Positions 8,570 through 16,970 of a stretch of 64,000 nucleotides of DNA are shown in pieces; the first letter of the stretch is position 1, and the number at the start of each line of letters is the position of its first letter. The DNA is taken from assembly GCF_036248275.1 (NCBI RefSeq), contig NZ_CP109181.1, forward strand, positions 4,526,001 through 4,590,000. The letters run 5' to 3'. Source of the DNA: Streptomyces sp. NBC_01716. GTDB taxonomy: Bacteria > Actinomycetota > Actinomycetes > Streptomycetales > Streptomycetaceae. The notes under the pieces are model-generated. The model had not been told where the DNA came from and made no database searches. It worked only from the letters and a program-made list of their open reading frames with translations. The position numbers and the translations under genes were made by a program.

Positions 8570-10867
8570 GTGACACAGCCCTTTGAACTGCCGGATTTCT
8601 ACATGCCTTATCCGGCGCGCATCAACCCGCGTCTGGAGGAGGCCAGGGAGCACTCCCGGACGTGGGCGCGGGACATGGGGATGCTGGAGGGCTCCGGGAT
8701 CTGGGAGCAGAGCGATCTCGACGCCCACGACTACGCGCTCCTGTGTTCGTACACCCATCCCGACTGCACGGGGCCGCAGTTGTCCCTGGTCACGGACTGG
8801 TATGTGTGGGTCTTCTTCTTCGACGACCACTTCCTGGAGATCTTCAAGAGAACGCAGGACCGCGAGGGCGGCAAGGCGTATCTCGACCGGCTCGCCGCGT
8901 TCATGCCGATGGATCTCGCCGACGGATTTCCCGTGCCGACGAATCCGGTGGAGGCGGGTCTCGCCGACCTCTGGAAGCGGACGGTCCCGTCGATGTCCCT
9001 GGACTGGCGGGCGCGATTCGCCGAGAGCACGGAGAATCTGCTCAACGAATCCCTCTGGGAACTCGCCAACATCAACGCCGAGCGGATCGCGAATCCCGTC
9101 GAGTACATCGAGATGCGCCGCAAGGTGGGCGGGGCGCCGTGGTCGGCCGGGCTCATCGAGTACGCGGCGGGGGCGGAGGTCCCGGCCGCGATCGCCGATT
9201 CCCGTCCGCTGCGGGTCCTGCGGGACAGCTTCTCCGACGGGGTCCATCTGCGGAACGACCTCTTCTCGTACCAGCGGGAGATCGAGGAGGAGGGCGAGCT
9301 GAGCAACGGGGTGCTCGTCCTGGAGACGTTCCTCGGCTGTACGACGCAGGAGGCGGCGGACGCGGTGAACGACCTGCTGACCTCCCGGCTCCACCAGTTC
9401 GAGAACACGGCCCTGACGGAGCTGGGCCCGCTCTTCGTGGAGAAGGGGGTCGACCCGGTCGCGGCGGCCGGGACCCTCGCGTACGTGAAGGGCCTCCAGG
9501 ACTGGCAGTCCGGCGGCCACGAGTGGCACATGCGCTCCAGCCGGTACATGAACGGCGCGGGCGCGGACGGTGGGCCTGGGGCGGGTGAGACGGCGGGGCC
9601 GCTGTTCTCGCAGACCCCCGTCGGGCGCTGGACGGCGGCGTCGGACTGTCTCAAGAGCCTCACCAGCGGCTCCTCCGTCAGGGCGCGCGCCCACAGCCAT
9701 GTGCCGTACCAGCGGGTGGGGCCGTCGATCGTCCCCGAGTTCGAGATGCCGTTCGAGGCGTCGCTCAGTCCGCATCTGGAGGCGTCGCGGGAGCACGTCG
9801 TGGAGTGGGCGGGCCGGATGGGCATCCTGGAGGGGCAGCCGGGCATCCCGGGCTCGGACATCTGGGACGAGGACCGGATCCGGCGCACCGACCTCCCGCT
9901 CTGCGCGGCCGGTATCCACCCGGACGCCACGCCCGAGGGGCTCGACCTGACCTCGGACTGGCTGGCCTGGGGGACGTACGGCGACGACTACTTCCCCGTC
10001 GTGTACGGCCACGCCCGCAATCTGGCGGCGGCCAAGGCCTGCAACGAACGGCTGTCGCTGTTCATGCCGCTCGACACGCTCGCCACCCCGCCACCGCTCA
10101 CGGCCCTGGAGCGCGGCCTGGCCGACCTGTGGACCCGTACGGCGGGCCCGATGGACATGGACGCCCGCCGGGACTTCCGCGCGGCGGTCGAGGAGATGAC
10201 GGCGAGCTGGGTCTGGGAGCTGGCCAACCAGATCCAGAACCGCGTCCCGGACCCCGTCGACTACATCGAGATGCGCCGCCAGACCTTCGGCTCCAACCTG
10301 ACGATGAGCCTGTGCCGCATCGGCCATGGCGGGACGGTGCCGCAGGAGATCTATCGCAGCGGCCCGATGAAGTCCCTGGAGAACGCGGCCCAGGACTACG
10401 CCACTTTGATGAACGACCTCTTCTCGTACCAGAAGGAGATCGAGTTCGAGGGCGAGGTCCACAACGGCGTCCTGGTCGTGCAGTCCTTCTTCAACTGCGA
10501 CTACCCGACGGGTGTCGCGATCATCCACGACCTGATGAAGGGCCGCATGCGCCAGTTCCAGCATGTGGCGGCCAACGAACTCCCCGTCCTGTACGACGAC
10601 TTCGCCCTCGCCCCCGAAGCACGCGCGGTCCTCGCCGGCTACGTGAAGGAGCTGGAGAACTGGCTCTCCGGCATCCTGGTCTGGCACCAGGGCTGCCACC
10701 GCTACAAGGAGGAGGACCTGCTCCACGACCACGCCCCCCTCACCTACCGACTCCCCTCGCCCCCGAAGGGCCCAGGCACCTCAGCCATCCGCATCCACCT
10801 TCCCGCACCGGCACTTGGGGCTGCTCCGGGGGGCCTGCGGGAGGACGCGGCTCAGGCCGGGAGATAG
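8570..10867 (+). CDS. geoA: germacradienol/geosmin synthase
   Basis: 765-residue bifunctional sesquiterpene cyclase making geosmin from farnesyl diphosphate. The N-terminal domain has the Mg-binding motif DDHFLE at residues 85-90 and the NSE triad NDLFSYQRE (N229, S233, E237), and forms germacradienol. The C-terminal domain has DDYFP at about 472-476 and NDLFSYQKE (N615, S619, E623), and converts it to geosmin. A Gly/Ala linker with HVPYQRVGPSIVPEF separates them. The start is GTG 8570 (TQPFELPDFYMPYP). It is about 40 residues longer than the S. coelicolor enzyme, mostly a Pro/Ala-rich tail. Confidence 0.98.
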   Translation: MTQPFELPDFYMPYPARINPRLEEAREHSRTWARDMGMLEGSGIWEQSDLDAHDYALLCSYTHPDCTGPQLSLVTDWYVWVFFFDDHFLEIFKRTQDREGGKAYLDRLAAFMPMDLADGFPVPTNPVEAGLADLWKRTVPSMSLDWRARFAESTENLLNESLWELANINAERIANPVEYIEMRRKVGGAPWSAGLIEYAAGAEVPAAIADSRPLRVLRDSFSDGVHLRNDLFSYQREIEEEGELSNGVLVLETFLGCTTQEAADAVNDLLTSRLHQFENTALTELGPLFVEKGVDPVAAAGTLAYVKGLQDWQSGGHEWHMRSSRYMNGAGADGGPGAGETAGPLFSQTPVGRWTAASDCLKSLTSGSSVRARAHSHVPYQRVGPSIVPEFEMPFEASLSPHLEASREHVVEWAGRMGILEGQPGIPGSDIWDEDRIRRTDLPLCAAGIHPDATPEGLDLTSDWLAWGTYGDDYFPVVYGHARNLAAAKACNERLSLFMPLDTLATPPPLTALERGLADLWTRTAGPMDMDARRDFRAAVEEMTASWVWELANQIQNRVPDPVDYIEMRRQTFGSNLTMSLCRIGHGGTVPQEIYRSGPMKSLENAAQDYATLMNDLFSYQKEIEFEGEVHNGVLVVQSFFNCDYPTGVAIIHDLMKGRMRQFQHVAANELPVLYDDFALAPEARAVLAGYVKELENWLSGILVWHQGCHRYKEEDLLHDHAPLTYRLPSPPKGPGTSAIRIHLPAPALGAAPGGLREDAAQAGR

Positions 10868-10900
10868 CCTCGCAGCGTTGTCTGGGGAGGGGAGCGCGTC

Positions 10901-13177
10901 GTGCGGGGGCGGTTGCTGAGCGGGCGGTACGAGTTGGGGGAGTTGCTCGGGGCCGGGGGGATGGGGGAGGTCTGGCGGGCGCGGGATCGGGAGTTGGGGC
11001 GGGAGGTGGCCGTAAAGCTGCTTCTCGCGCCCGGGGGTGAGGGGGAGCGGAAGGAGCAACTGGCGCGGTTCCGGCGGGAGGCGCGGGCCGTGGCCTCGTT
11101 GGACAGTCCGCACATCGTGGCCGTGCACGACCACGGGACGGACGGCGACAGCCCGTACCTGGTGATGGCCCTGGTGGACGGCCGTACGCTGCACGACGTT
11201 CTCGCCGAGAACGGGCGGGTGAGCGTGGCCGACGCGCTCGGGTGGGCCGTGGATGTGTGCCGGGGGCTGGAGGTCGCGCACGCCGCGGGCATCGTGCACC
11301 GCGACATCAAGCCGGCGAACATCATGGTCACCGGTGAGGGCGTCGCCAAGGTCGTGGACTTCGGCATCGCCAAGTACACCGAGGAGCGGTCCAGCGATCC
11401 GCGGCTGACCCGGACCGGGGAGGCGCCGTTCGGCAGTGTGCTGTACATGGCGCCCGAGCGGTTTCAGCAGCGGAACGGCGACGGGCGCACGGATCTCTAC
11501 GCGTTGGGCTGTGTGCTGTACGAACTCCTGGTCGGGCGGCCGCCGTTCGTCGGTCATGCGGCCGGGATCATGTACAACCACTTGAACGACGAGCCCCTGC
11601 GGCCGAGCCGTGCACGTGCCGAACTCGGGCCCGACGTCGATCGGTTGATCCTCTCCCTGATGGCCAAGGACCCCGACGACCGGCCGTCGGACGCGCGTGC
11701 GGCGCGCGTGGAGCTGGAGCGGGTGCTGAGGGGCGGGGGCAAGGCTGAGGGCGCGGCGGCTGTCGTCGTACCTGAGCCCGTGCCCGCGGTCGTTCGCCCG
11801 CCCGAGCCCGAGCCCGACGACGTACATCCGCCCGAGCCCGAGCCCGAGGACATGCGTCCGAGCCCTCGGCCTCATGTCGTTGCCAAGGTCCCCTCCCCGC
11901 TTCCCCCGCCGCCTCCCCCGCGCCGTGGTCGGCGCAACGCCCTCGTCGGGGCCGCCGTCGCGCTCGTTGTGCTCGGCATACCGACCGCGGTCGTGCTCTC
12001 GTCCTCGGCGACGTCCTCCTCGTCTTCGCCGTCCGGTCGGGCGCCGGTCGGCGGGCCCAGCGCGGCGATGGCGGACGAGTACGTCGTGGGGGTCGCGTAC
12101 GACTGGTCCATCGACGAGTCGTACGGCGAGGAGCGTGCCGCGATCGTCGAGGCGGCGTTCAAGGACGCCGAGCGCACCACGCACAAGAGGCTGCCCGTGC
12201 GCGTCGTCCCGGTGAAGGACGACCAGCAGACCCCGGCGACCGAACTGCTGGACAAGTACCCGGGCATGATCGCGTTGATCGGTGACACCAGCAGCGTCGA
12301 CGGCGTCGAGACCGACTTCGACCAGGACATGGCCGCGATCGACACGTGCAAGGGAGGCTCGGGCCCGGACTTCGCCTTCGGCATGATGCCGTCGGAGTTC
12401 GAGGTGGGCGAGCAGGAAGGGCGCTATCTGCGCGGCGCGTACGACGCGGACAAGCTGATCGTCGGCTCCGACTACCACTGGGACGACAAGCTCGCCGAGG
12501 AGGATCCGAACCATCTCAAGCTCGGGCACGGCCTGCGCGAGGCGGGTGTCGACGCCGTCGAGTCCGCGGCGTATCCGGAGGAGATGAACGAGGCGGACGT
12601 CGCGCGGGACGTCCAGGACAGCCGGCCCGACACCGTCACCCTGCCCAACTCCCGTCAGCGCGACGGGTGGGTCGACGCCGTGAAGAAGTCCGGGCAGTTG
12701 ATGGTCGTGCAGGACAACTACGAAGCGTCGTGCGACTCCGAGGACGACCACGAATACACCGACGCGCGCGACAAGTTGGTGCCGGACGGCACGCTGCGCT
12801 TCCGTTCCTTCCATGACGAACGGCAGCCGAAGGCGGACTGCGAGCTGTTCCCGCGGGTCTGCGCTGCCCCGGCCGCGCAGCGGAAGATGTTCGAGGCGCG
12901 GGGCGGGGTCGAGCTGTACGACGGCACGCTCGTGCTCGCCGCCGGCATCCGGCAGGTCATGGACGACGGGGCCCTGCCCGAGCGGGGCGGTGAGGACGAG
13001 GACCCCGGGAGCGCGCGGATCGCGCTGCGGAAGGCCATGGACGCCGTCGACGTGAAGGGGCTGCTGGGCCGGTACCGCTTCAAGGACCACCAGGCGCTCG
13101 ACCGGCCGGTGTGGATCGATGTGCGCGAGAAGGGCACGTGGAAGCAGCTCGGGACGGTCGGCAGCCTGACCGGCTGA
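10901..13177 (+). CDS. transmembrane Ser/Thr protein kinase with extracytoplasmic binding-protein-like domain
   Basis: 758 residues, GTG start. The kinase domain is residues 8-275: glycine loop GAGGMGEV, K39, HRD at 133-135 (HRDIKPAN), DFG at 153-155, MAPERF. A Pro/Glu-rich juxtamembrane stretch follows and a membrane helix at about 346-368. The outer domain (about 390-758) resembles a periplasmic-binding-protein fold rather than PASTA repeats: VVGVAYDWS start, IALIGDTSSVDGVE, AYDADKLIVGSDYHW. It contains several Cys that could form disulfides. It probably senses an extracellular ligand. Start lies 33 bases after geosmin synthase. Confidence 0.9.
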   Translation: MRGRLLSGRYELGELLGAGGMGEVWRARDRELGREVAVKLLLAPGGEGERKEQLARFRREARAVASLDSPHIVAVHDHGTDGDSPYLVMALVDGRTLHDVLAENGRVSVADALGWAVDVCRGLEVAHAAGIVHRDIKPANIMVTGEGVAKVVDFGIAKYTEERSSDPRLTRTGEAPFGSVLYMAPERFQQRNGDGRTDLYALGCVLYELLVGRPPFVGHAAGIMYNHLNDEPLRPSRARAELGPDVDRLILSLMAKDPDDRPSDARAARVELERVLRGGGKAEGAAAVVVPEPVPAVVRPPEPEPDDVHPPEPEPEDMRPSPRPHVVAKVPSPLPPPPPPRRGRRNALVGAAVALVVLGIPTAVVLSSSATSSSSSPSGRAPVGGPSAAMADEYVVGVAYDWSIDESYGEERAAIVEAAFKDAERTTHKRLPVRVVPVKDDQQTPATELLDKYPGMIALIGDTSSVDGVETDFDQDMAAIDTCKGGSGPDFAFGMMPSEFEVGEQEGRYLRGAYDADKLIVGSDYHWDDKLAEEDPNHLKLGHGLREAGVDAVESAAYPEEMNEADVARDVQDSRPDTVTLPNSRQRDGWVDAVKKSGQLMVVQDNYEASCDSEDDHEYTDARDKLVPDGTLRFRSFHDERQPKADCELFPRVCAAPAAQRKMFEARGGVELYDGTLVLAAGIRQVMDDGALPERGGEDEDPGSARIALRKAMDAVDVKGLLGRYRFKDHQALDRPVWIDVREKGTWKQLGTVGSLTG

Positions 13178-13216
13178 CGGGGCCGCGGGCTGTTGCCGCG
13201 CCTCTCCGTGTCCTGT

Positions 13217-13242
13217 TTAATGAATGAACATACATTTATTAA
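13217..13242. promoter_or_regulatory. TetR operator, probable
   Basis: 26-base imperfect palindrome: TTAATGAATG, 6-base centre, CATTTATTAA; arms match at 9 of 10 positions. It lies just upstream of the TetR start in otherwise GC-rich DNA, so autoregulation of the tetR-SDR pair is likely. Confidence 0.6.
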
Positions 13243-13267
13243 TCGAGCGAGTGAGGGAGGAGTGGCC

Positions 13268-13909
13268 GTGGCCGGACGTCCCCGTGGTGTCGACGACTCC
13301 GTGATCCTGCGCGCGACCGCCGACGTCGTCGGACGTGTCGGGCCCGCCGGGCTCACGCTCGCGGCGGTGGCCCGCGAGGTCGGCCTCGTACCGGGCACGC
13401 TCATGCAGCGCTTCGGTTCCAAACGGGGCCTGCTGCTGGCGCTGGCGGAGCGAGCCGCCGAGAGTGCGCGGGACCAGGCGCGTACCTCGCCGGAGCGGCT
13501 GCGGCGCGCGAACGGGTCGGCGCTCGCCGCGCTGACCGCGCTGCTCGTGGAGTCGATGGAGCCGATGACGACTCCGCAGACGTACGCCAACCATCTGGCG
13601 TTCCTCTGTCTGGACCTCGGCGAACCGGAGTTCCACGCGCACGCCCTCACCGTTCACCGGGCCGAGCGGCGCGCCGTCGAGGAGTTGCTGTCCGCCGCGG
13701 TCGCAGCGGGGGAGTTGAGGGCAGGGACGGACGTCGGAGCGCTGGCCCGTTCCGTGCAGGCGATGTCCGCCGGTGCCGGGCTGGTCTGGGCGCTCGACCG
13801 CGAAGGGACGCTGGAGCAGCGGATACGTCAGGAGATCGACGCGGTGCTGGCGCACCACGTGTCGTCGCCCGTACACCGGCCCGGCCACTCCGAGTTGGAG
13901 GAAGCATGA
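13268..13909 (+). CDS. TetR-family repressor
   Basis: About 213 residues. The N-terminal helix-turn-helix reads LTLAAVAREVGLVPGTLMQRFGSKRGLL, a standard TetR DNA-binding domain; the C-terminal ligand domain is helical and unassigned. GTG 13268 was chosen because GAGGGAGGA ends 6 bases before it; GTG 13262 would touch the ribosome site. The stop overlaps the ATG of the following SDR gene (ATGA), so the two are co-translated, and the SDR is the probable regulated enzyme. Confidence 0.9.
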   Translation: MAGRPRGVDDSVILRATADVVGRVGPAGLTLAAVAREVGLVPGTLMQRFGSKRGLLLALAERAAESARDQARTSPERLRRANGSALAALTALLVESMEPMTTPQTYANHLAFLCLDLGEPEFHAHALTVHRAERRAVEELLSAAVAAGELRAGTDVGALARSVQAMSAGAGLVWALDREGTLEQRIRQEIDAVLAHHVSSPVHRPGHSELEEA

Positions 13910-14847
13910 GAGACGTCGAGAATTCGGCTGGGGCGGCGGGCGAGCGGTCCCGCCCGCTGGCGGGCAAGGTCGCGCTCGTCGCGGGCGGTACCCGGGGCGG
14001 CGGGCGCGGTATCGCGGTCGAACTCGGCGCGGCCGGGGCGACGGTGTACGTCACCGGCCGCAGCAGCTCCGCCGGGCGCTCCGACCTGGACCGCCCCGAG
14101 ACCATCGAGGGGACGGCCGGTCTGGTCACCGCCGCCGGTGGGCGCGGCATCGCCGTCCGTACCGACCACAGCAGTCCCGACGAGGTGCGGGTCCTGGTCG
14201 GCCGGATCGCAGCAGAGCAGGACGGTCGGCTCGACATTCTCGTCAACTCCGTATGGGGCGGCGACCCGTTGACCGACTGGGAGCATCCGCTGTGGGAGCA
14301 GGACCTGGACGCCGGGTTCCGGCTGCTGCGGCAGGCGGTCGACACGCATGTGATCACGAGCCGTTACGCGCTGCCGCTGCTGGTCGCCCGCCGCAGCGGG
14401 CTGGTCGTGGAGGTGACGGACGGGAACACCGCCCGCTATCGGGGGTCCTTCTTCTACGACCTCGTGAAGTCCTCGGTGATCCGCCTCGCCGTCGCGCAGG
14501 CAGCCGAGTTGAAGCCGTACGGCGTCGCAGCCGTCGCGATCACGCCCGGCTTTCTGCGCTCCGAGGCGATGCTGGACGGACTCGGCGTCACCGAGGAGAC
14601 CTGGCGGGACGCGGTGGCCGAGGACCCGAACTTCGCCCACTCCGAGAGCCCGGCCTATCTGGGACGCGCGGTCGCCGCGCTGGCCGCGGATCCGGACATC
14701 ATGACCAAGTCGGGCCGGGCGCTGGCGACATGGGGGCTGTACGAGGAGTACGGCTTCACGGACGCGGACGGTACGCGGCCGGACTTCGCCGCCCACTGGG
14801 CCAGGTCGCTGGTGGCGGAGTACGGGCCGCTCGGCGAACCGCTGTAG
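13906..14847 (+). CDS. SDR-family oxidoreductase
   Basis: 313 residues. The Rossmann fold carries VALVAGGTRGGGRGIAVELG, a glycine-rich NAD(P) motif slightly altered from TGxxxGIG, followed by VYVTGRSSS typical of NADP binding. LDILVNSVWG replaces the usual NNAG. The catalytic pair is in FFYDLVKSS (YxxxK). ITPGFLRSEAML is the usual segment after the active site. Substrate unknown. Coupled to the preceding tetR, which suggests an inducible detoxification or ketone/aldehyde reduction unit. Confidence 0.88.
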   Translation: MRDVENSAGAAGERSRPLAGKVALVAGGTRGGGRGIAVELGAAGATVYVTGRSSSAGRSDLDRPETIEGTAGLVTAAGGRGIAVRTDHSSPDEVRVLVGRIAAEQDGRLDILVNSVWGGDPLTDWEHPLWEQDLDAGFRLLRQAVDTHVITSRYALPLLVARRSGLVVEVTDGNTARYRGSFFYDLVKSSVIRLAVAQAAELKPYGVAAVAITPGFLRSEAMLDGLGVTEETWRDAVAEDPNFAHSESPAYLGRAVAALAADPDIMTKSGRALATWGLYEEYGFTDADGTRPDFAAHWARSLVAEYGPLGEPL

Positions 14848-14863
14848 GACCGCGGGGCGGAGG

Positions 14864-16240
14864 TCAGGCGCGCAGCCGGGCCGCGCGCATCAGCAGGTAG
14901 CGCGTCTCCGGGAGGCTGAGCGTGCGTTCGGCCGCCAACTGATAGGCGGCCACGGCGCCTTCCTTGTCACCCGCCTTCTCCAGCAGATGCGCCCGCACCG
15001 CGTCGAGCCGGTGGTGCCCCGCCAACTCCTCGTCGAGGTCCTTGAGTTCGGCGAGTCCGGCCTCCGGACCGTGCGCCATCGATACCGCGACGGCCCTGCT
15101 CAGCGCGGCCATCGGCTCGGGCCCGGGGGCACGGCGCAGCAACTCGTCGTACAGAGCCACGATCTGGGGCCAGTCGGTCTCATCGGCGCTCGGCGCCTCG
15201 TCGTGCAGCGCGGCGATGGCGGCCTGCAACTGATAGGCACCGGCGGGACCTTGGGACAGAGCCTCCTCGACCAGCGCCGTACCTTCGTCGATCGCGGCAC
15301 GGTCCCAGCGGGTGCGGTCCTGCTCGTCCAGGGGGATCAGCTCACCGTGCGGTCCGGTGCGGGCCGCGCTCCGCGCCTCGGTCAGCAGCATCAGCGCGAG
15401 CAGGCCCGTCACCGCGCCCTCCGTCGGCAGCAGCCGCCGTATGGCTCGCGTGAGCCGGATCGCCTCGTACGCGAGGTCCGCGCGGTGCAACGTGCTGCCG
15501 GAGGTGGCCGTATGGCCCTCGTTGAAGATCAGGTAGAGCACTTGGAGGACGGTGGCGAGCCGGCGGTCGCGGTCCTCCGGCCCCGGCTGCCGGAAGGGCG
15601 CACCCTTGATCTTCTGCTTCGCCCTGCTGATGCGCTGCGCCATCGTCGCCTCGGGCACCAGATGGGCGCGGGCGATCTCGGCGGTGGTGAGACCCCCGAC
15701 GGCGCGCAGGGTGAGCGCGGTCCGGCCGGCGGCGGGCAGTTCGGGATGGCAGCATAGGAAGAGCAGGGTGAGGGTGTCGTCCTCCGAGGGGGCACGGCCC
15801 TCCCCGGGCGGCGGTGCGGTGAAGGCGTCCCTGGGGGTGAGCGCGGCTGCGCTCTCCTCGCGCCTGCGCCGAGCCTCTTCGCTGCGGAGCTGGTCCACGA
15901 GACGGCGGGAGGCGGTCTTGATCAGCCAGCCGCGGGGGTTGTCGGGGCGGCCGGCGGCCGGCCATTGCTGGGCCGCGGCGATGAGCGCTTCCTGTACGGC
16001 GTCCTCGGCGAGGTCGAAGTGGCCGTAGCGGCGGACGAGCGCGCCGAGGACCTGCGGCGCGTTTCGGCGCAGCAGGTCCTCGATCGGGGTGGGGCCGGTC
16101 GGTGGGGCCGCACTGTTCGTGCGGCGCGCACCGGCCTGGCTCTCGTCGCTCGTGCCGTTGTCCGCGGTGTCGTCCGTGCCGTGGTTCACACCGCGTATTA
16201 CACCCCGGGCGTACCCAGGTGTGCGCGGTGTCTCAGCCAT
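14864..16240 (-). CDS. ECF42-type RNA polymerase sigma factor with C-terminal helical extension
   Basis: 458 residues. Region 2: YGHFDLAEDAVQEALIAA and NPRGWLIKTASRRLVDQLR. Region 4: LTLRAVGGLTTAEIARAHLVPEATMAQRISRAK. Beyond region 4 is a ~230-residue helical TPR-like domain (RADLAYEAIRL, LLALMLLTEARSAAR, AELKDLDEEL), diagnostic of ECF group 42. No anti-sigma gene is present; the group instead pairs with a DGPF protein, here the overlapping upstream gene. The start ATG overlaps that gene by 8 bases. The C-terminal domain is thought to control activity in place of an anti-sigma factor. Confidence 0.92.
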   Translation of the reverse strand: MAETPRTPGYARGVIRGVNHGTDDTADNGTSDESQAGARRTNSAAPPTGPTPIEDLLRRNAPQVLGALVRRYGHFDLAEDAVQEALIAAAQQWPAAGRPDNPRGWLIKTASRRLVDQLRSEEARRRREESAAALTPRDAFTAPPPGEGRAPSEDDTLTLLFLCCHPELPAAGRTALTLRAVGGLTTAEIARAHLVPEATMAQRISRAKQKIKGAPFRQPGPEDRDRRLATVLQVLYLIFNEGHTATSGSTLHRADLAYEAIRLTRAIRRLLPTEGAVTGLLALMLLTEARSAARTGPHGELIPLDEQDRTRWDRAAIDEGTALVEEALSQGPAGAYQLQAAIAALHDEAPSADETDWPQIVALYDELLRRAPGPEPMAALSRAVAVSMAHGPEAGLAELKDLDEELAGHHRLDAVRAHLLEKAGDKEGAVAAYQLAAERTLSLPETRYLLMRAARLRA

Positions 16241-16649
16241 CCACCCCCGGACCGTCCGGGATGGGCCGGATGACGACGGGGTAGACCGGGGCGCCCTCGG
16301 GCTGGGGGCAGGCGGCGACGCGCGCGGCGATCTCGGTGACCCGCTCCAGGCTCGCGCAGTCGAGCACCCAGTAGCCGGCGAGCAGTTCCTTCGTCTCGCC
16401 GTACGGCCCGTCCGTGATCACGGGCTTGCCGTCCTTGTCCGCGCTGACGAAGCGGGTCTCCGAGGGCGCGGCCAGGCCGTTGGCGTCGACCAGTTCACCG
16501 GACTCGGCGAGGTCGTTGTTGACCTCCCCCATGAAGGCGAACATCGCCTGCATGTCCTTCTCGCTCCAGGCCGGGCTCTGCGCGGACCCTTTGCCGGTCA
16601 TGGCGTCGTAGTCGACCTGGGAGCCCTGGACCATCACCAGATACTTCAT
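16233..16649 (-). CDS. YCII/DGPF-family protein, ECF42 partner
   Basis: 138 residues. MKYLVMVQGSQ opens a ferredoxin-like YCII fold, and ITDGPYGETKELLAGYWVLD contains the family signature (DGPY here in place of DGPF). AAG-GAG precedes the ATG at 16649. In the characterised S. venezuelae ECF42 system these proteins are the direct targets of the sigma factor; their biochemical role is unknown. First gene of a two-gene operon with the sigma factor. Confidence 0.9.
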   Translation of the reverse strand: MKYLVMVQGSQVDYDAMTGKGSAQSPAWSEKDMQAMFAFMGEVNNDLAESGELVDANGLAAPSETRFVSADKDGKPVITDGPYGETKELLAGYWVLDCASLERVTEIAARVAACPQPEGAPVYPVVIRPIPDGPGVDG

Positions 16650-16704
16650 GACTTCACTCCTTGTTTCTGTGTTGTCGCCTCTTCCGGGCAACTCTCACAG
16701 GGGA

Positions 16705-16732
16705 CGTCGGAGCCGATGACGGGTTCTCGACA
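16705..16732 (-). promoter_or_regulatory. candidate ECF42-dependent promoter
   Basis: On the minus strand TGTCGA (16732-16727) is followed after 17 bases by CGACG (16709-16705), and the DGPF start is 56 bases further. This fits the reported ECF42 pattern of TGTCGA at -35 with a CGA-type -10, implying autoregulation. Confidence 0.6.
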
Positions 16733-16819
16733 GCTCGGGAGGATTTTTTTCGAATCACTCCGTCGGGCCACGTAGGCGCAGGTCGGAGGGGGGTGGGTAG
16801 CGGGCCGGCCGGTGATGGC

Positions 16820-16853
16820 GTAGCGATGTTACGGAAAGGGGTAGCGATGCTAC
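16820..16853. promoter_or_regulatory. tandem operator-like repeats upstream of SDR gene
   Basis: GTAGCGATGTTAC (16820-16832) and GTAGCGATGCTAC (16841-16853) are direct repeats exactly 21 bases apart, two helical turns; the second is a perfect palindrome GTAGC-GAT-GCTAC. A looser GTTAGC half-site follows at about 16863. Likely sites for the TetR encoded downstream. The rest of the 16650-16970 spacer shows only the ECF42 promoter. Confidence 0.5.
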
Positions 16854-16970
16854 GTTGAGCATGTTAGCGTTGTTGTTGTCGCGAGGCGGAGACCGCTTTC
16901 CCGGTCGATGTCTCGCTTGTCACGTCGATAAACGTCGGTACGTCCTTACGTCGATACAGGGAGCAACGTC

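Noticed and set aside
8540..10732. 730-codon open frame on the minus strand across geosmin synthase
   Set aside because: Antisense shadow of a clear two-domain terpene synthase; composition is Arg/Gly/Ala-rich without domain motifs.
10781..13090. 769-codon minus-strand frame opposite the first receptor kinase
   Set aside because: No recognisable motif, no ribosome site, fully antisense to a real gene.
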